Of a DNA stretch of 60,908 nt, positions 6,340 through 15,754 are shown piece after piece. Both the position numbers and the translations under genes were made by a program. Where the stretch lies: the NCBI GenBank assembly GCA_964448045.1, contig CAYUVF010000021.1, forward strand, positions 1-60,908. The letters are read 5' to 3'. Numbering within the stretch: position 1 is the stretch's first letter; each line of letters starts with the position of its first letter. A model generated the notes under the pieces. The model did not search any database. It had not been told where the DNA came from and saw nothing but the letters and a program-made list of their open reading frames with translations. Source of the DNA: CAYUVF01 sp964448045 (GTDB lineage Bacteria; Bacteroidota; Rhodothermia; Rhodothermales; Salinibacteraceae).

Positions 6340-7422
6340 CTAGATCTCCCCGAGGTTGAGCGGCCGCTGGCCGGGATAGGCTCCGAGGCCGGCCGTGATC
6401 ACCGGCCGTCGCATGTAGAGCTGTGCGCCCTCACCGAAGACCTTGAGTCGAACCTCGATGGTGTACAACTGCCCCTCGGTGGCGTTGGCCAGGTCCATGT
6501 AAGCCGTGAACGTGGCGGCCGCCGTCGAGTGCGGCACGACGACCGCGCCCTCCGGGATATAGGGAGGGTCGTAGTTCTGCGCCGCCCCTATCGTGATCAG
6601 GTTCTTGCTCGCCTCGGTTGTGCCGCAATACGCGTCTGCGTGAATCGCCAGGTAGTGGTACTCAGGGTTGTGTACATACGGGAGCTTGAGAACCGGCAGC
6701 GAGATATTGACCGACGATACCCCCGACCGGAACGTCATGGAGTCGGAGTCTATGTTGACCGGCTCATTGCCATCGAAGGCGTAGGATACCGGCTGCCATA
6801 CCGGGACCTCGAGGCTTCCCAGAGCATCGCCCCGGAAGTGCGCCAGGGTCAGCTTTATCTCGTCGTTGGCTATTAGATCGGATGTGCCGTTCTTAGTGAT
6901 GCGGGCCAGCTCCCGGTGGACGTGACCGGAGGCCGCCGCCGGCAGCGCGTCGGTGTCCTCGGCTATCTTGATCTCGTAGGACAACCGGACGTCGGTGCAG
7001 GTCTCAACTCCAACGGCCGGGTTGACCAGGTTGGCGTCAGACGCAGCCGTCACCTCCGCTTCGCCGATGTCGATATAGATCAGGTCGGTCCGGGCGCCGG
7101 AGCTGACCCACGAGGAGAACCCCGACAGGGTCGTCTCGGCTGGATGCGCGAGCAACACCGCCCGGCCATCGGACAGGTGGAACGCGGCCGTGCCCGCCTT
7201 GATCGTGACCTCGAGAGAGGCCCCGGTTCCGACGACCTTGAACCCGTCGTCGAACCGACGGTCGCCTCCGTTGCACACAGAGGAGAGCGTCGCCCGGTAT
7301 CGGTCGAGGACTATGTCGATCTCCTCGTTCAGGTCGGCGTCCATGAGCTGGGAACCGCTCTGGAATATCTTCTTCTGGACCAATCTGGTTGAGTCGAATT
7401 GGTCCCTTGTTCGCGTAGCCAT
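6340..7422 (-). CDS. Tail or baseplate-associated structural protein
   Basis: A 360-residue protein. The N-terminus (RLVQKKIFQSGSQLMDADLN) has the QxGxxxxDADLNE form that opens many baseplate-tip or tail-fibre attachment proteins of contractile systems. The rest is beta-rich with long insertions, without membrane helices. It lies between the tail genes and the endolysin, after the gpI-like protein, which fits a baseplate-distal adhesin or fibre. CAGGAG precedes the ATG. Exact family is not certain. Confidence 0.65.
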   Translation of the reverse strand: MATRTRDQFDSTRLVQKKIFQSGSQLMDADLNEEIDIVLDRYRATLSSVCNGGDRRFDDGFKVVGTGASLEVTIKAGTAAFHLSDGRAVLLAHPAETTLSGFSSWVSSGARTDLIYIDIGEAEVTAASDANLVNPAVGVETCTDVRLSYEIKIAEDTDALPAAASGHVHRELARITKNGTSDLIANDEIKLTLAHFRGDALGSLEVPVWQPVSYAFDGNEPVNIDSDSMTFRSGVSSVNISLPVLKLPYVHNPEYHYLAIHADAYCGTTEASKNLITIGAAQNYDPPYIPEGAVVVPHSTAAATFTAYMDLANATEGQLYTIEVRLKVFGEGAQLYMRRPVITAGLGAYPGQRPLNLGEI

Positions 7423-7443
7423 GTATTCTCCTGTCGGGATGTA

Positions 7444-7896
7444 TTAGCTGTAGGAGACTATTTGTATTTCGCAGTCCTTGACCACGAAGTCCTGTGCATC
7501 GGACACAACTCGTTCCGTTACGAAGTCCCACCAGCACAGGACATTGCCGGAGTCGTCGGTTAGGACAGCATAGCGCGCCCCCGACCCCGACGAGGGGATG
7601 GACCCGCTCGAGGCCGTCCAGGTAACATCCTGAATCTGAATGAGGCCTCGATCCCCGGAGTCGTCCTCGGTCAGGTTGTCGAACCCGCTGGAACTGCGAG
7701 GGATCGCAGCCCCGCCGGCGTTATAGCCATTGCCGACTGCGATCTCGTCCAAGTCGGCCAGCGTGTTGGTGTCGGCGGTGGGCGGCGTCGACGCTAGGCA
7801 GAGCGCCATCTTGAAGGACGCCGGGCTGTCGGTGTCCATGAAGAACGAACTCAGCATGAGCATCTTCGCGCGGTTAGTTACATAAGCGTCTGGCAT
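7444..7896 (-). CDS. Tail-associated hypothetical protein
   Basis: A 150-residue protein beginning DAYVTNRAKMLMLSSFF and containing FKMALCLASTPPTADTNTLADLDE, a pattern seen in small phage virion proteins located beside tail-fibre genes. The C-terminal half is beta-rich (YAVLTDDSGNVLCWWDFVTE). AAGGAG precedes the ATG. Its position after the gpI-like gene suggests a fibre or appendage subunit; no enzymatic motif is visible. Confidence 0.6.
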   Translation of the reverse strand: MPDAYVTNRAKMLMLSSFFMDTDSPASFKMALCLASTPPTADTNTLADLDEIAVGNGYNAGGAAIPRSSSGFDNLTEDDSGDRGLIQIQDVTWTASSGSIPSSGSGARYAVLTDDSGNVLCWWDFVTERVVSDAQDFVVKDCEIQIVSYS

Positions 7897-7914
7897 TGGT
7901 CAGCACTCCTTTGA

Positions 7915-10896
7915 TCATCCTTTGATTGCCTTGATTTCCACCGGGTAGAGGCGATGGCCGTCCGTCTGGGTCTGGCCGCCGTTCGACTGATGCAGCTTGA
8001 AGAAGGTGGCGGTCAGCGGCTCGGCGAAGATAACATTGATGGTTTTGCCGCTGCGGGTGAGGTCGGTGTACGTCCCCTGCAGCGTATAGGTCGATCCGTC
8101 GCCCGACGTGTAAACGCTGTATTCGAAGTCAGCGGCAAGCGAGTCGTCGTCGTCCCACCCCTGGTCGTGTATTGTGACAGCGGCAATGGTGTCCTCTGCC
8201 GTGAGTTCGAACCCCACCGACGGCTTGTGTATGCCCAGCCAGTAGGTCGGGACCGAATCAGCGCCGGTCTCATATACACCGTTGCGCAGGAAGTCACCGC
8301 CGGCGTCGACCGGGTCCTCCGGCATCGTGAAGCCGGTCCCGGATGTCGGCGACGTATCGTTCTGCTTCCACAGGGAGTTCTTGATCGCGGCCTCGCCCTG
8401 AACCTGCTCGAATGCGTCGATCTCAATCGGATGCAGGTCGGTGACGCCATCAGGCGCATACAGCGGTCCCTGGTAGCAATGCAGCTTGAAGTACTGCGCA
8501 TGCACTGGCGTCGCCAGCGCAACCGTCGTGACCCCGGCCACCCGCGTCAGGCTCGTGAAGGTCTCGTGTTCGGTGTACGTCTCCCCGTCGGTCGATATGT
8601 AGAGCTTCCAGTCGTCGTTGTCGGCATGGTAGCCGTCCGACGTGTTGTTGGCTTTACAATCCCACACGGTGATCGAGTGTATCGTCGCCGGGTTCCTGAG
8701 CTTGAACCCGACCGACCAGTTAGTCTCGCAGGCGGTGGACGTCCCGTGGTACTCGTCGGTGTAGACATTGTTCCGAAGGAGGTCATCAACATGCAATTCA
8801 GTCGGCGTCTCGAAGTCGTCGCCGTTGGTGGGATCGGTATCCTCACACGCGAACAAGCTATGCTCGATGTCGGCCGATATCAGCGGGGGCGCCGTCGCCA
8901 CGCGCGCGGCCGGCGATGAGTAGATCGGCTCGTGCATGTCCGTAGCCGCCGCAAGGGCGACCGACCCCGGAGTCAACAGAAGCGAGCCGTAGACCACTTC
9001 ACCGGCGTCGGTGGCCAGGGCGAACGCACTGGAACGAACGAGTTTTGTGTCGCACGATCCCGTGGCCAGCGCAACGGCGACCGGCTCCGACTGGATGTTG
9101 TACTTGAGGTGCACCCCGAAGGGAACGTAGTTGTTGATAACCCGGATCAGCCAGCGTTCCTTGGCTATCAGGTTGTCCGGCTCCCCCTCTAGTTGAACGG
9201 TGTAACCCCGATAACTGTGGCCGGCATGCCAGAGCGTGGCCGACCGGGACCGATCTATCTCCTGCACCCGAAAGTGATCGAACTTGACCTCGGAGTCCGC
9301 GTCAACCCACAATCCCTTCTTCCCGGCCGCCATCGCAGGGAGCGCCAGCGTGTATTCGTACAGGTTGGTGTTGCCGTCCACGCCGACCGTGTAGGTGTTG
9401 TCCTCCATGTTGGCGTATATCCAGAGACGGTGCCACTCGAGGTCGTAATTCGGCAACAGGCCAATCACTTGCTCGGACTGCACGCCCCCTGAGCGCCAGA
9501 CTATCACCCCGACCATGGTGTCGCCAATGGGCCTGGCCTGAAAGCGCACCCAGTTGTCCGCGTCGACGTACTTCAGATAGAAACCGAAGTTACCGGCGCC
9601 GCCAAGCTGCACGATCTTGTAGTCGGCCTCAGCGTAGAACTTGACCGCATCATCATCGCGGAGGATGGCGTTGGTCGGATCATTTGACCCGCTACCTTTA
9701 CCAATCAGGTTGCCGCCCTCCAGTCGCCAGCGGCAATCGGTGTTCAACGGCGATTCCCATTGAGCGAGGTTCGTCTCGAAGGGGTCCTCAAAGGAGGCCG
9801 TCGCAATAGCCGCGTGATCCACAAGCAGGTGATGGTTGAGCACGAACGGGTAGGTGTCAGGGAAGTACTCGAGTATCGGCAGGGGCGCGAACCCCAGCAA
9901 TTCGATCAGCTTCTCCACACCGGCGGCCGTCCCCTTGCGCCGATAAATCCAGACCACCCACTTAAGGAAGTTTCGTCGTTCCGCCTCGCTCCCGAACGGT
10001 GAGTCGATCAACTCAAAGTCCGTAAACGACGCCAAATGAGTGATGAATCGGGCCGGGCACCGATCCAGCGCAAGCATGTCGCGCATCGCCTCCGCCTTCG
10101 CCTTCAGCGTGCCCGCGACGGAACCGAAGGGGACGAGGAACTGATCCAGCGCGTCGTTGCCGTGATACTGCCCGGGCAGGTGCCGCTTGATGAAGGCCGG
10201 GTCATAGGCGTGGTCAAAGTGCAGGCAGCCTCGCGCTCGCTCAGCCACCGCCGCCGGAGTCAACGCCTCCAGCGATATACACACCTCGTCCACCGCCCCG
10301 ACCAGGTCCGCCCCGATAACCAGGTCTTCGGCAATGTCGACCGACCCCACCGACGCCGTGCTCGCTCCGCCTTTAGCCACCTCCCCGTTGATGTATATCC
10401 ACAGCTTCTGCGCCTCCCGGTCCACCACCATGCACAAATGGTACCAGACCCCCGCGAGCATCTCCAACGCATACCCGGCGCTGGTGACTGACGCCCCGTT
10501 AGTCCCGTCGGCGATCTTCGCAACGAGATAGTTCGACGCCGTCGCCAAAGCATAACCCCGGGTAATGGTCGCGTCGGCCTTCCTCACATGCAGGGCGGGC
10601 GTCACCGTAGAGGCCTTGACGAGAGCCTCTACCGTGAAGCTCCCAGTCCCCACGTTGTAGTCGGTCGCAGAGGCGGCAGGTAAGTAGGCGTGCTTGGTTC
10701 CGTCCAGGTGCAGGGCTGTCACCCCCGGCTCGGCATAGCCAATACCGAAATCGTCCACCGTCACCCCCTGCGACTGCAGGTCGTTGCCTGCCACCTCTTC
10801 ACCAAGGTTACCGCGAAAGCGCCAGTGCCCGATAGTACTGTCACGTGTCTTCAGCGTGTGGTCGTGGTACCGAGGAATTAGCAGGTCACCTTCCAT
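7915..10896 (-). CDS. gpI-like baseplate protein fused to LamG and discoidin-like domains
   Basis: A 993-residue protein. Residues about 20-225 form a LamG/concanavalin-like domain (SFTVEALVKAS, then WIYINGEVAKGG). Residues about 230-350 resemble the P2 gpI family: DALDQFLVPFGSVAGTLKAK, ALDRCPARFITHLASFTD, RRKGTAAGVEKLIELLGF. A second concanavalin-like domain spans about 370-560. Two tandem discoidin-like modules of roughly 130 residues close the protein, each with DFLRN-VY, an FxxVxxxDW core and YFKLH or FFKLH near the end. gpI connects baseplate and fibres; the sugar-binding-type domains suggest it also binds the host surface. The start overlaps the gpJ stop (TGATG). Confidence 0.8.
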   Translation of the reverse strand: MEGDLLIPRYHDHTLKTRDSTIGHWRFRGNLGEEVAGNDLQSQGVTVDDFGIGYAEPGVTALHLDGTKHAYLPAASATDYNVGTGSFTVEALVKASTVTPALHVRKADATITRGYALATASNYLVAKIADGTNGASVTSAGYALEMLAGVWYHLCMVVDREAQKLWIYINGEVAKGGASTASVGSVDIAEDLVIGADLVGAVDEVCISLEALTPAAVAERARGCLHFDHAYDPAFIKRHLPGQYHGNDALDQFLVPFGSVAGTLKAKAEAMRDMLALDRCPARFITHLASFTDFELIDSPFGSEAERRNFLKWVVWIYRRKGTAAGVEKLIELLGFAPLPILEYFPDTYPFVLNHHLLVDHAAIATASFEDPFETNLAQWESPLNTDCRWRLEGGNLIGKGSGSNDPTNAILRDDDAVKFYAEADYKIVQLGGAGNFGFYLKYVDADNWVRFQARPIGDTMVGVIVWRSGGVQSEQVIGLLPNYDLEWHRLWIYANMEDNTYTVGVDGNTNLYEYTLALPAMAAGKKGLWVDADSEVKFDHFRVQEIDRSRSATLWHAGHSYRGYTVQLEGEPDNLIAKERWLIRVINNYVPFGVHLKYNIQSEPVAVALATGSCDTKLVRSSAFALATDAGEVVYGSLLLTPGSVALAAATDMHEPIYSSPAARVATAPPLISADIEHSLFACEDTDPTNGDDFETPTELHVDDLLRNNVYTDEYHGTSTACETNWSVGFKLRNPATIHSITVWDCKANNTSDGYHADNDDWKLYISTDGETYTEHETFTSLTRVAGVTTVALATPVHAQYFKLHCYQGPLYAPDGVTDLHPIEIDAFEQVQGEAAIKNSLWKQNDTSPTSGTGFTMPEDPVDAGGDFLRNGVYETGADSVPTYWLGIHKPSVGFELTAEDTIAAVTIHDQGWDDDDSLAADFEYSVYTSGDGSTYTLQGTYTDLTRSGKTINVIFAEPLTATFFKLHQSNGGQTQTDGHRLYPVEIKAIKG

Positions 10897-12413
10897 CAGT
10901 TACTCCGCTGCTGTCGGTTTTCGGCGTTGTAGTAGGAAACCACCCCGCGCTGACCGCTGGCCGTGACGCTGATGTCACCGACCTCCGCTATCTGGTACTT
11001 GGCGACAATCGTGTCGCCGACCGGCTCGGTTATCTGGCAGAAGTCGACGCCCGCCGTGGATTGTATCACTCGGAACAGGTCGGCCTTGTACAGATTGCGA
11101 CCGAACGTGTGAGGATAGAGGCCCGTCTTCTGGTCCTGGTAGCGGGGCGACAGAAACGCCACCAGGTTCTCGCGAACCTTGGCGGCGACCTCCGAACTGG
11201 AGTAGTTCGGGAGGACGTTAACTTCGGCCGTGATGTCGACGTAGACGTACTCCGCCTCGACCACCTCGACAATAGTGCCGATCATGCGCTTGGCTCGCAG
11301 GTACGTTTCCAGTTCGTTTTTGAGTCCGGCCGATACGGCCCCCCCGGCCTGAGGGACAACCCGCACCTGTGCCATCCAGTGCCCGACCTCGTAGGCGATG
11401 GCGTGTACGACACCGCCGTATTTGGTCGACCGATAAGACGTACACAGCGATTGAATGTCCTGCAACGTCACCATGCGGTCATTGGTCCTGACAGAGGCCG
11501 GGCCGTAGATGCGGGCATGGTCGAGCGTCTCCCTGTCGATCCCGCCGGTCGCCTTGGCCGCGTTGGTCACCGACTCGACATAGCTGACGGTGGAGAGAAT
11601 CTCGGTTATCGTGTTGGCCGCGACGTTGCCGACGGTCCCGCCGCCCTTGCGATAAGTCACCCGGATGTTGTTAGTCCCCCTGATGGGGATAGCCCCGTTG
11701 ACCCCGTCGCCGAAGACTATAAAGTAATCTCTCGCTTCGTTCGTTTCGAGGCGATAATGTTTGTCGGTAGAGTCGGAATCGACGAACGAATCCACGCGGG
11801 ACCATGCGGTCCATGAGCCATCGAGGACCTCGACCGTTTCCGATTGCCACACTACCGGCTTGCGGGCCAGCGCAAAGCGCTGATGGACCTCCGCTGTCGA
11901 CGAGCCGACGATCTCCTCGGTGATCGTCTCTCCCTGTACGCACGACACCACTGCGCTCTCCGCATCCGCATTGACCGACTCGTCTTCGCTCGTCTCGAAG
12001 ACAATAGCTTCCTGGTCGGCCGACTCGACCGTCGCGACCTTGGTCCCCGCCGGGATAGTGAACGCATCGTGCGAGGTCGCCATCGTGAACGTGACTTCAG
12101 CGGCAGCGGCCGCACCCTCGCCGAGCTGGTAGCCGATAAGCTCGCACAACAGGCGCATTGCCTCGCGATCATTCGTGGTGCCGATATAGAGGTTGTTCTT
12201 GGTCCGCTCCATGTTGTCGACGATCCACTTGGCCAAGGTCGAGAATATCCACGCTAGCATGTTGCCGAAGTCGGAGGGCGAATCATCCGTCCAGTCCGGG
12301 CAGTTGGCCTTTTTCGTCGCCATCATAGCCGCGAACAGATCGTCAACCGTCTGCGGCAGGTAAGGCATATCGGCGAGGTGAAATTGGCGCTCGTCCAGCT
12401 TGATGACTGCCAT
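10896..12413 (-). CDS. Baseplate J-like protein
   Basis: A 505-residue protein with the baseplate J layout: N-terminal WTDDSPSDFGNMLAWIFSTL and the NMERTKNNLYIGTT region, the IPAGTKVAT strand pair, FGDGVNGAIPIRGTNNIRVTYRKGGG in the middle, then VRTNDRMVTLQDIQ before the C-terminal domain. J proteins form the wedge ring that triggers sheath contraction. Its neighbours, gp25-like upstream and gpI-like downstream, give the usual W-J-I order. AGGAG precedes the ATG, which comes just after the gp25 stop. Confidence 0.9.
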   Translation of the reverse strand: MAVIKLDERQFHLADMPYLPQTVDDLFAAMMATKKANCPDWTDDSPSDFGNMLAWIFSTLAKWIVDNMERTKNNLYIGTTNDREAMRLLCELIGYQLGEGAAAAAEVTFTMATSHDAFTIPAGTKVATVESADQEAIVFETSEDESVNADAESAVVSCVQGETITEEIVGSSTAEVHQRFALARKPVVWQSETVEVLDGSWTAWSRVDSFVDSDSTDKHYRLETNEARDYFIVFGDGVNGAIPIRGTNNIRVTYRKGGGTVGNVAANTITEILSTVSYVESVTNAAKATGGIDRETLDHARIYGPASVRTNDRMVTLQDIQSLCTSYRSTKYGGVVHAIAYEVGHWMAQVRVVPQAGGAVSAGLKNELETYLRAKRMIGTIVEVVEAEYVYVDITAEVNVLPNYSSSEVAAKVRENLVAFLSPRYQDQKTGLYPHTFGRNLYKADLFRVIQSTAGVDFCQITEPVGDTIVAKYQIAEVGDISVTASGQRGVVSYYNAENRQQRSN

Positions 12414-12417
12414 AACC

Positions 12418-12912
12418 CTAACTCCTGATCGTTACGATCGTCTGTCCCCGCCGCTTACTTCGGCGGATGACGTACTCGACATTGATCTCGACCTCGCCCA
12501 GGGCTGTCTCCTGCCCGGTCACTCCCGCCAGGTCGACCCGGCGCTCCCATTCGTCGATGGCGTCCTCGACGTCGATTCTGGCGACCTGCGCTATGTCTAT
12601 CGGGTCGAAGACCCGCAGGTACAGGTCGGAGCCGAAGGTCGGTCTCATAGGGACTTCGCCCTTGTTAGCGCCGATGATCTGCAGGATCGATTCGCGGATA
12701 TGCTGTTCACCGTGCGAGGCGGCCACTCGGCCGTTGAGAAACGCCAGTGGGAACTTGACGCCCGTTATGCCGAGAGTCTCGCGAGGGATGTATGTGCCGT
12801 GATACTCGCCGGACGGCGCAGGCCCGGTCCCCGACGTGGAGGACTTTGCACCCCCCGCCAAACCCGACACGGTAGGCGATACAAACCCGGCTCCTCTGGT
12901 CGTTCTGCTCAT
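12418..12912 (-). CDS. gp25-like baseplate wedge protein (GPW/gp25 family)
   Basis: A 164-residue protein with a 40-residue Gly/Ser-rich N-terminal extension, followed by the gp25 fold: GVKFPLAFLNGRVAASHG, HIRESILQIIGANKGEVPMR, the family's hallmark P-x-FGSDL and then the WERRVDL segment. In T4 and eCIS particles this subunit nucleates the sheath and contacts the J protein. It immediately precedes J, as expected. The N-terminal extension is longer than usual for the family. Confidence 0.9.
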   Translation of the reverse strand: MSRTTRGAGFVSPTVSGLAGGAKSSTSGTGPAPSGEYHGTYIPRETLGITGVKFPLAFLNGRVAASHGEQHIRESILQIIGANKGEVPMRPTFGSDLYLRVFDPIDIAQVARIDVEDAIDEWERRVDLAGVTGQETALGEVEINVEYVIRRSKRRGQTIVTIRS

Positions 12913-12923
12913 GGTGATAGCCC

Positions 12924-13874
12924 CTACCAGTCAGGCCCGGCGTTGATGAATGTCGTGTCCGGTGGCGTCCCGGCACTGTCGCCAGGATGCACGAACACCT
13001 TAAAGAACAGCGTGTCGGCGCGGTCCGAGCTGAGGCCGATGACCGTATCGACGTCAGCCGCCAGCTTCGTCTTGATCACCATACCGGGATACACCTCCGC
13101 CAGCATAGCCAGGCTGTCGATGTAAGCGGTAATCGCAGCCAGGCTGGTCGTCGACAGGCTGTAGTCGGTCTTGTCCGTGACGGTCCCGGCTGTAACGGCC
13201 CCGCCTGCCGTGATGGCGAACGAGGAGAAGTTGGTCGGAAAAGTCTGCGTGAGGGAATATCCAGTCTTGTCGCTTACCGTTCCGGCCGTCATCGCCCCGG
13301 CGCCGGTGATCGACAGGGAGGCAAAGTTGGTCGGGAAGCTCTGTGTCAGGGTGTACCCGGTTTTGTCACCGACGGTGCCCGCCGTTACTGCGCCCCCTGC
13401 GGTAATAGCCAGGGACGAAAAGTTGGAGGGGAAGCCCTGACTCAGCGAGTAGCCGGTCTTGTCGTTGTTGGTCCCGACGGTTACGCTGTTGCTGTTATAG
13501 TCGAAGACCTGCCCCACGGTGAAGCTGTAGAGATAAGGCGTGTAAAGAGCGCTGTCGGCGTCGTAGGCCTGCGCCACCACTGTGTATTGCCCAGCTCCGC
13601 CCGCCCCGTCGATATTCTGGAACTGGTCCGAGAATACCAGCCAGTCGTTGTTGACGTAAGCCTGGGCGTCCCCCGAATTGAACCAGCCGTCGAAGACCTC
13701 AGCTCCGCCCTTGTACGTCGTGATCCTGATGCTGTCAGGTGTTTCCGTTGCGACGCTGTTGACCGTCAGGGTCGGGATGTCGATGGTGGTCGCGGGCAAG
13801 ATCGGACCGGCGACTACCCTGATGGCGGCCGCCGCGAGCACGGCCAGGAGGAACAAGGGGTATATGCGTTTCAC
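12924..13874 (-). CDS. Secreted repeat protein with four 32-residue DKTGYSL repeats
   Basis: A 316-residue protein. The N-terminus is a signal peptide (MKRIYPLFLLAVLAAAAIRV, cleavage near VVA-G). After a beta-rich domain with an Ala/Tyr pattern come repeats of 32 residues, each starting DKTGYSL or DKTGYTL and containing FPxNFxSLxIT and AVTAGTV; three are full and one partial. Similar repeats occur in putative phage fibre proteins. A signal peptide is unusual for a virion protein and suggests export of a soluble or surface protein from the infected cell. It starts with GTG overlapping the previous stop. Confidence 0.65.
   Translation of the reverse strand: MKRIYPLFLLAVLAAAAIRVVAGPILPATTIDIPTLTVNSVATETPDSIRITTYKGGAEVFDGWFNSGDAQAYVNNDWLVFSDQFQNIDGAGGAGQYTVVAQAYDADSALYTPYLYSFTVGQVFDYNSNSVTVGTNNDKTGYSLSQGFPSNFSSLAITAGGAVTAGTVGDKTGYTLTQSFPTNFASLSITGAGAMTAGTVSDKTGYSLTQTFPTNFSSFAITAGGAVTAGTVTDKTDYSLSTTSLAAITAYIDSLAMLAEVYPGMVIKTKLAADVDTVIGLSSDRADTLFFKVFVHPGDSAGTPPDTTFINAGPDW
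13158..13475 (-). repeat. 96-bp tandem repeats inside the secreted protein gene
   Basis: About three and a third copies of a 96-bp unit encode the 32-residue DKTGYSL repeat. First and last DKTG codons are 288 bases apart, exactly three units. Copies are diverged but in register, so unequal crossing-over could change copy number without a frameshift. Confidence 0.8.
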
Positions 13875-15754
13875 TGTATCACTCTCCTGAGTCGTTTGAT
13901 GAAGGCACGTCTACTAATGATGGAATTGATGCCCCCGGCGTCTGATATGCTCAGCGTGTCCGCGTTGTTGTCCCAGGCGACTGCCATCGTAACGGAGCCA
14001 GCCATTTCGCCGGAGGTGGCCCACCATGTGAAGTCGTTATAAGTCGAGTCCGGGGTGTCGTCCGCCTTGTACAGATAGCGGAGAACCATGTGCCCCCAGC
14101 CGTCAGCCCCGGTGGTGTCGGTGGCCACCGTATCACCGTAAGCGTTGATCGCCTCCACGGTCGCGCCTTCGAGCGGCTCCATCGACTCGTTTGTCACCAG
14201 CAGCGAACAGGTCCGCTCCAGCCAACCCTCGCGCTCGTAGTCGCCGGACCAGATATCAAGCATCGTCGGCGGTGCGCCGTCTGAGAAGTACAGGTCCCGC
14301 GCATAGTTGTTAAGCTGGTCCCCACCGTAGGTGTTGGGGATGACGACGGCTATCCGGTCGGCGCCGGATATCGTGGTGTCGAACTCAACGGTGTCGGACC
14401 AGATACTGACCCCATTCGCGGTGCCGTCGTTGCCGCCAAGCTCGTAGGCCCAACTGTTGGTAACGATCCGATTGTGTCGCCATACGAACCCCGCCGAGTC
14501 CATTCGGTAGGACCCGGCCGTCATGTTCTGACCGGCCCCAAGGAGGATGGTGCGGATGTAGCCCCAGTCGCTGCCGTTGACGATGGTCTGGCAGTAGTTA
14601 TTCTGAATTATGCAGTTCGAATCAGGGCCGCCGTCGTTATCGCCGTTGCTTACCATTATCGCCACGCCGTTGCGGCCATAGTTGGAGTCGGCCGTGTTAC
14701 CGACGATGACGACGAACCTGTTATGCTCGACGATGGCGTAGCTGTTACCGTAACGCTGCTTATAGGCCTTCGAGTACAGCCCCCAGCCATAGTAGGGGTC
14801 AAAGCCGAAGTGCACCTCGACATCGTTGGAGTCGACGTACACGCCAGATTCTGTGGTCCCCTCGGCGAACTGAATGATGATGCCTTCGTCCAGCCCCTTG
14901 TACTCAGTGCCTGCGCGAATGTAATTCTTGCGCACCATCGCACCGGGCCAGCCCTCCTGCAAGCCGATCCCGGCTTGGTTGGCGCATCCCTGCCATGACT
15001 CGTCCGCCGGGTAACTCCATCGCTCGTTTCGGCTGTCGACAGTGATGCTGCAAGCATATATCATGCTGCGGTGTTTGGTGGCGATCCCCCCGGTCCCTTC
15101 GACGTGGACGCCCGTGATGCGGAAGTGGTAAGCGGTGTCGGAGACGTCGAACCAGCTCCCGATCTCTCCGATGTTGGCCACCATGCCATCCAGGTGCATT
15201 CGGTTGTAATAACCAACGTTCGAATTGCTCCAGCGGCCCCCGTTGAACTCGATCTCGTAGAAGGAGTAATTGGTATTCTTGATCGCGTTTCCTTCGTTGG
15301 CGGAGTCGGCGGTTGAGTGCCCGACCGCGTGGAAGTTCACCGTATCGAAGGATACCCACTTGCCGCCGTCGATGACCAAAGCCTTGCACGAGTCGGATGT
15401 CGAATTGGTCGGCGCATGTGTGATGCTGAGGTTGCGAATCCTGATGTTGTAGGCGTTCAGGCCACCGGTGATCTTGAGGCCATACTGAGAGTTGCCGTCG
15501 GTCGTCCCGAAGTAGAGGCTATCGCCCTGACCGTCGATCAGGACGTCATGCGCTGAGCTTATGGTTATACCATTCCCGGCGGTGGTGATATCGCCGTCGA
15601 TCAGATAGGCGGTGTCGGACCCGGTGATCGTGTACGGCAGGTCGCCCGATGTGATGGTCACCGTGTCGGCGCATTCGTCAGGCCCCCACAGACCGGCCGA
15701 AGCGCAGGACCAGGGGAGCAGCAACAGGACGGCGAGAACTAAGAGTAACCTCAC
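13871..15754 (-). CDS. Secreted right-handed beta-helix protein (pectate-lyase-like fold)
   Basis: A 627-residue protein with a signal peptide (MRLLLVLAVLLLLPWSCASA, cleavage near ASA-G). The body shows parallel beta-helix rungs, e.g. GITISSAHDVLIDGQGDSLY, YNIRIRNLSITHAP and KALVIDGGKWVSFDTVNF, followed near 520-570 by an Ig-like domain (SMEPLEGATVEAINAYGD). Phage beta-helices are commonly polysaccharide depolymerases in tailspikes, but those lack signal peptides. It overlaps both neighbours (GTGA start, TGA in next GTG). Surface or periplasmic glycan-directed function is an inference. Confidence 0.7.
   Translation of the reverse strand: MRLLLVLAVLLLLPWSCASAGLWGPDECADTVTITSGDLPYTITGSDTAYLIDGDITTAGNGITISSAHDVLIDGQGDSLYFGTTDGNSQYGLKITGGLNAYNIRIRNLSITHAPTNSTSDSCKALVIDGGKWVSFDTVNFHAVGHSTADSANEGNAIKNTNYSFYEIEFNGGRWSNSNVGYYNRMHLDGMVANIGEIGSWFDVSDTAYHFRITGVHVEGTGGIATKHRSMIYACSITVDSRNERWSYPADESWQGCANQAGIGLQEGWPGAMVRKNYIRAGTEYKGLDEGIIIQFAEGTTESGVYVDSNDVEVHFGFDPYYGWGLYSKAYKQRYGNSYAIVEHNRFVVIVGNTADSNYGRNGVAIMVSNGDNDGGPDSNCIIQNNYCQTIVNGSDWGYIRTILLGAGQNMTAGSYRMDSAGFVWRHNRIVTNSWAYELGGNDGTANGVSIWSDTVEFDTTISGADRIAVVIPNTYGGDQLNNYARDLYFSDGAPPTMLDIWSGDYEREGWLERTCSLLVTNESMEPLEGATVEAINAYGDTVATDTTGADGWGHMVLRYLYKADDTPDSTYNDFTWWATSGEMAGSVTMAVAWDNNADTLSISDAGGINSIISRRAFIKRLRRVIQ

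Noticed and set aside
10845..11816. 323-codon plus-strand frame opposite the J gene
   Set aside because: Antisense shadow; J-family motifs fix the other strand.
13158..13475. Possible CRISPR-like array
   Set aside because: Repeats are contiguous 96-bp coding units in frame with no spacers.
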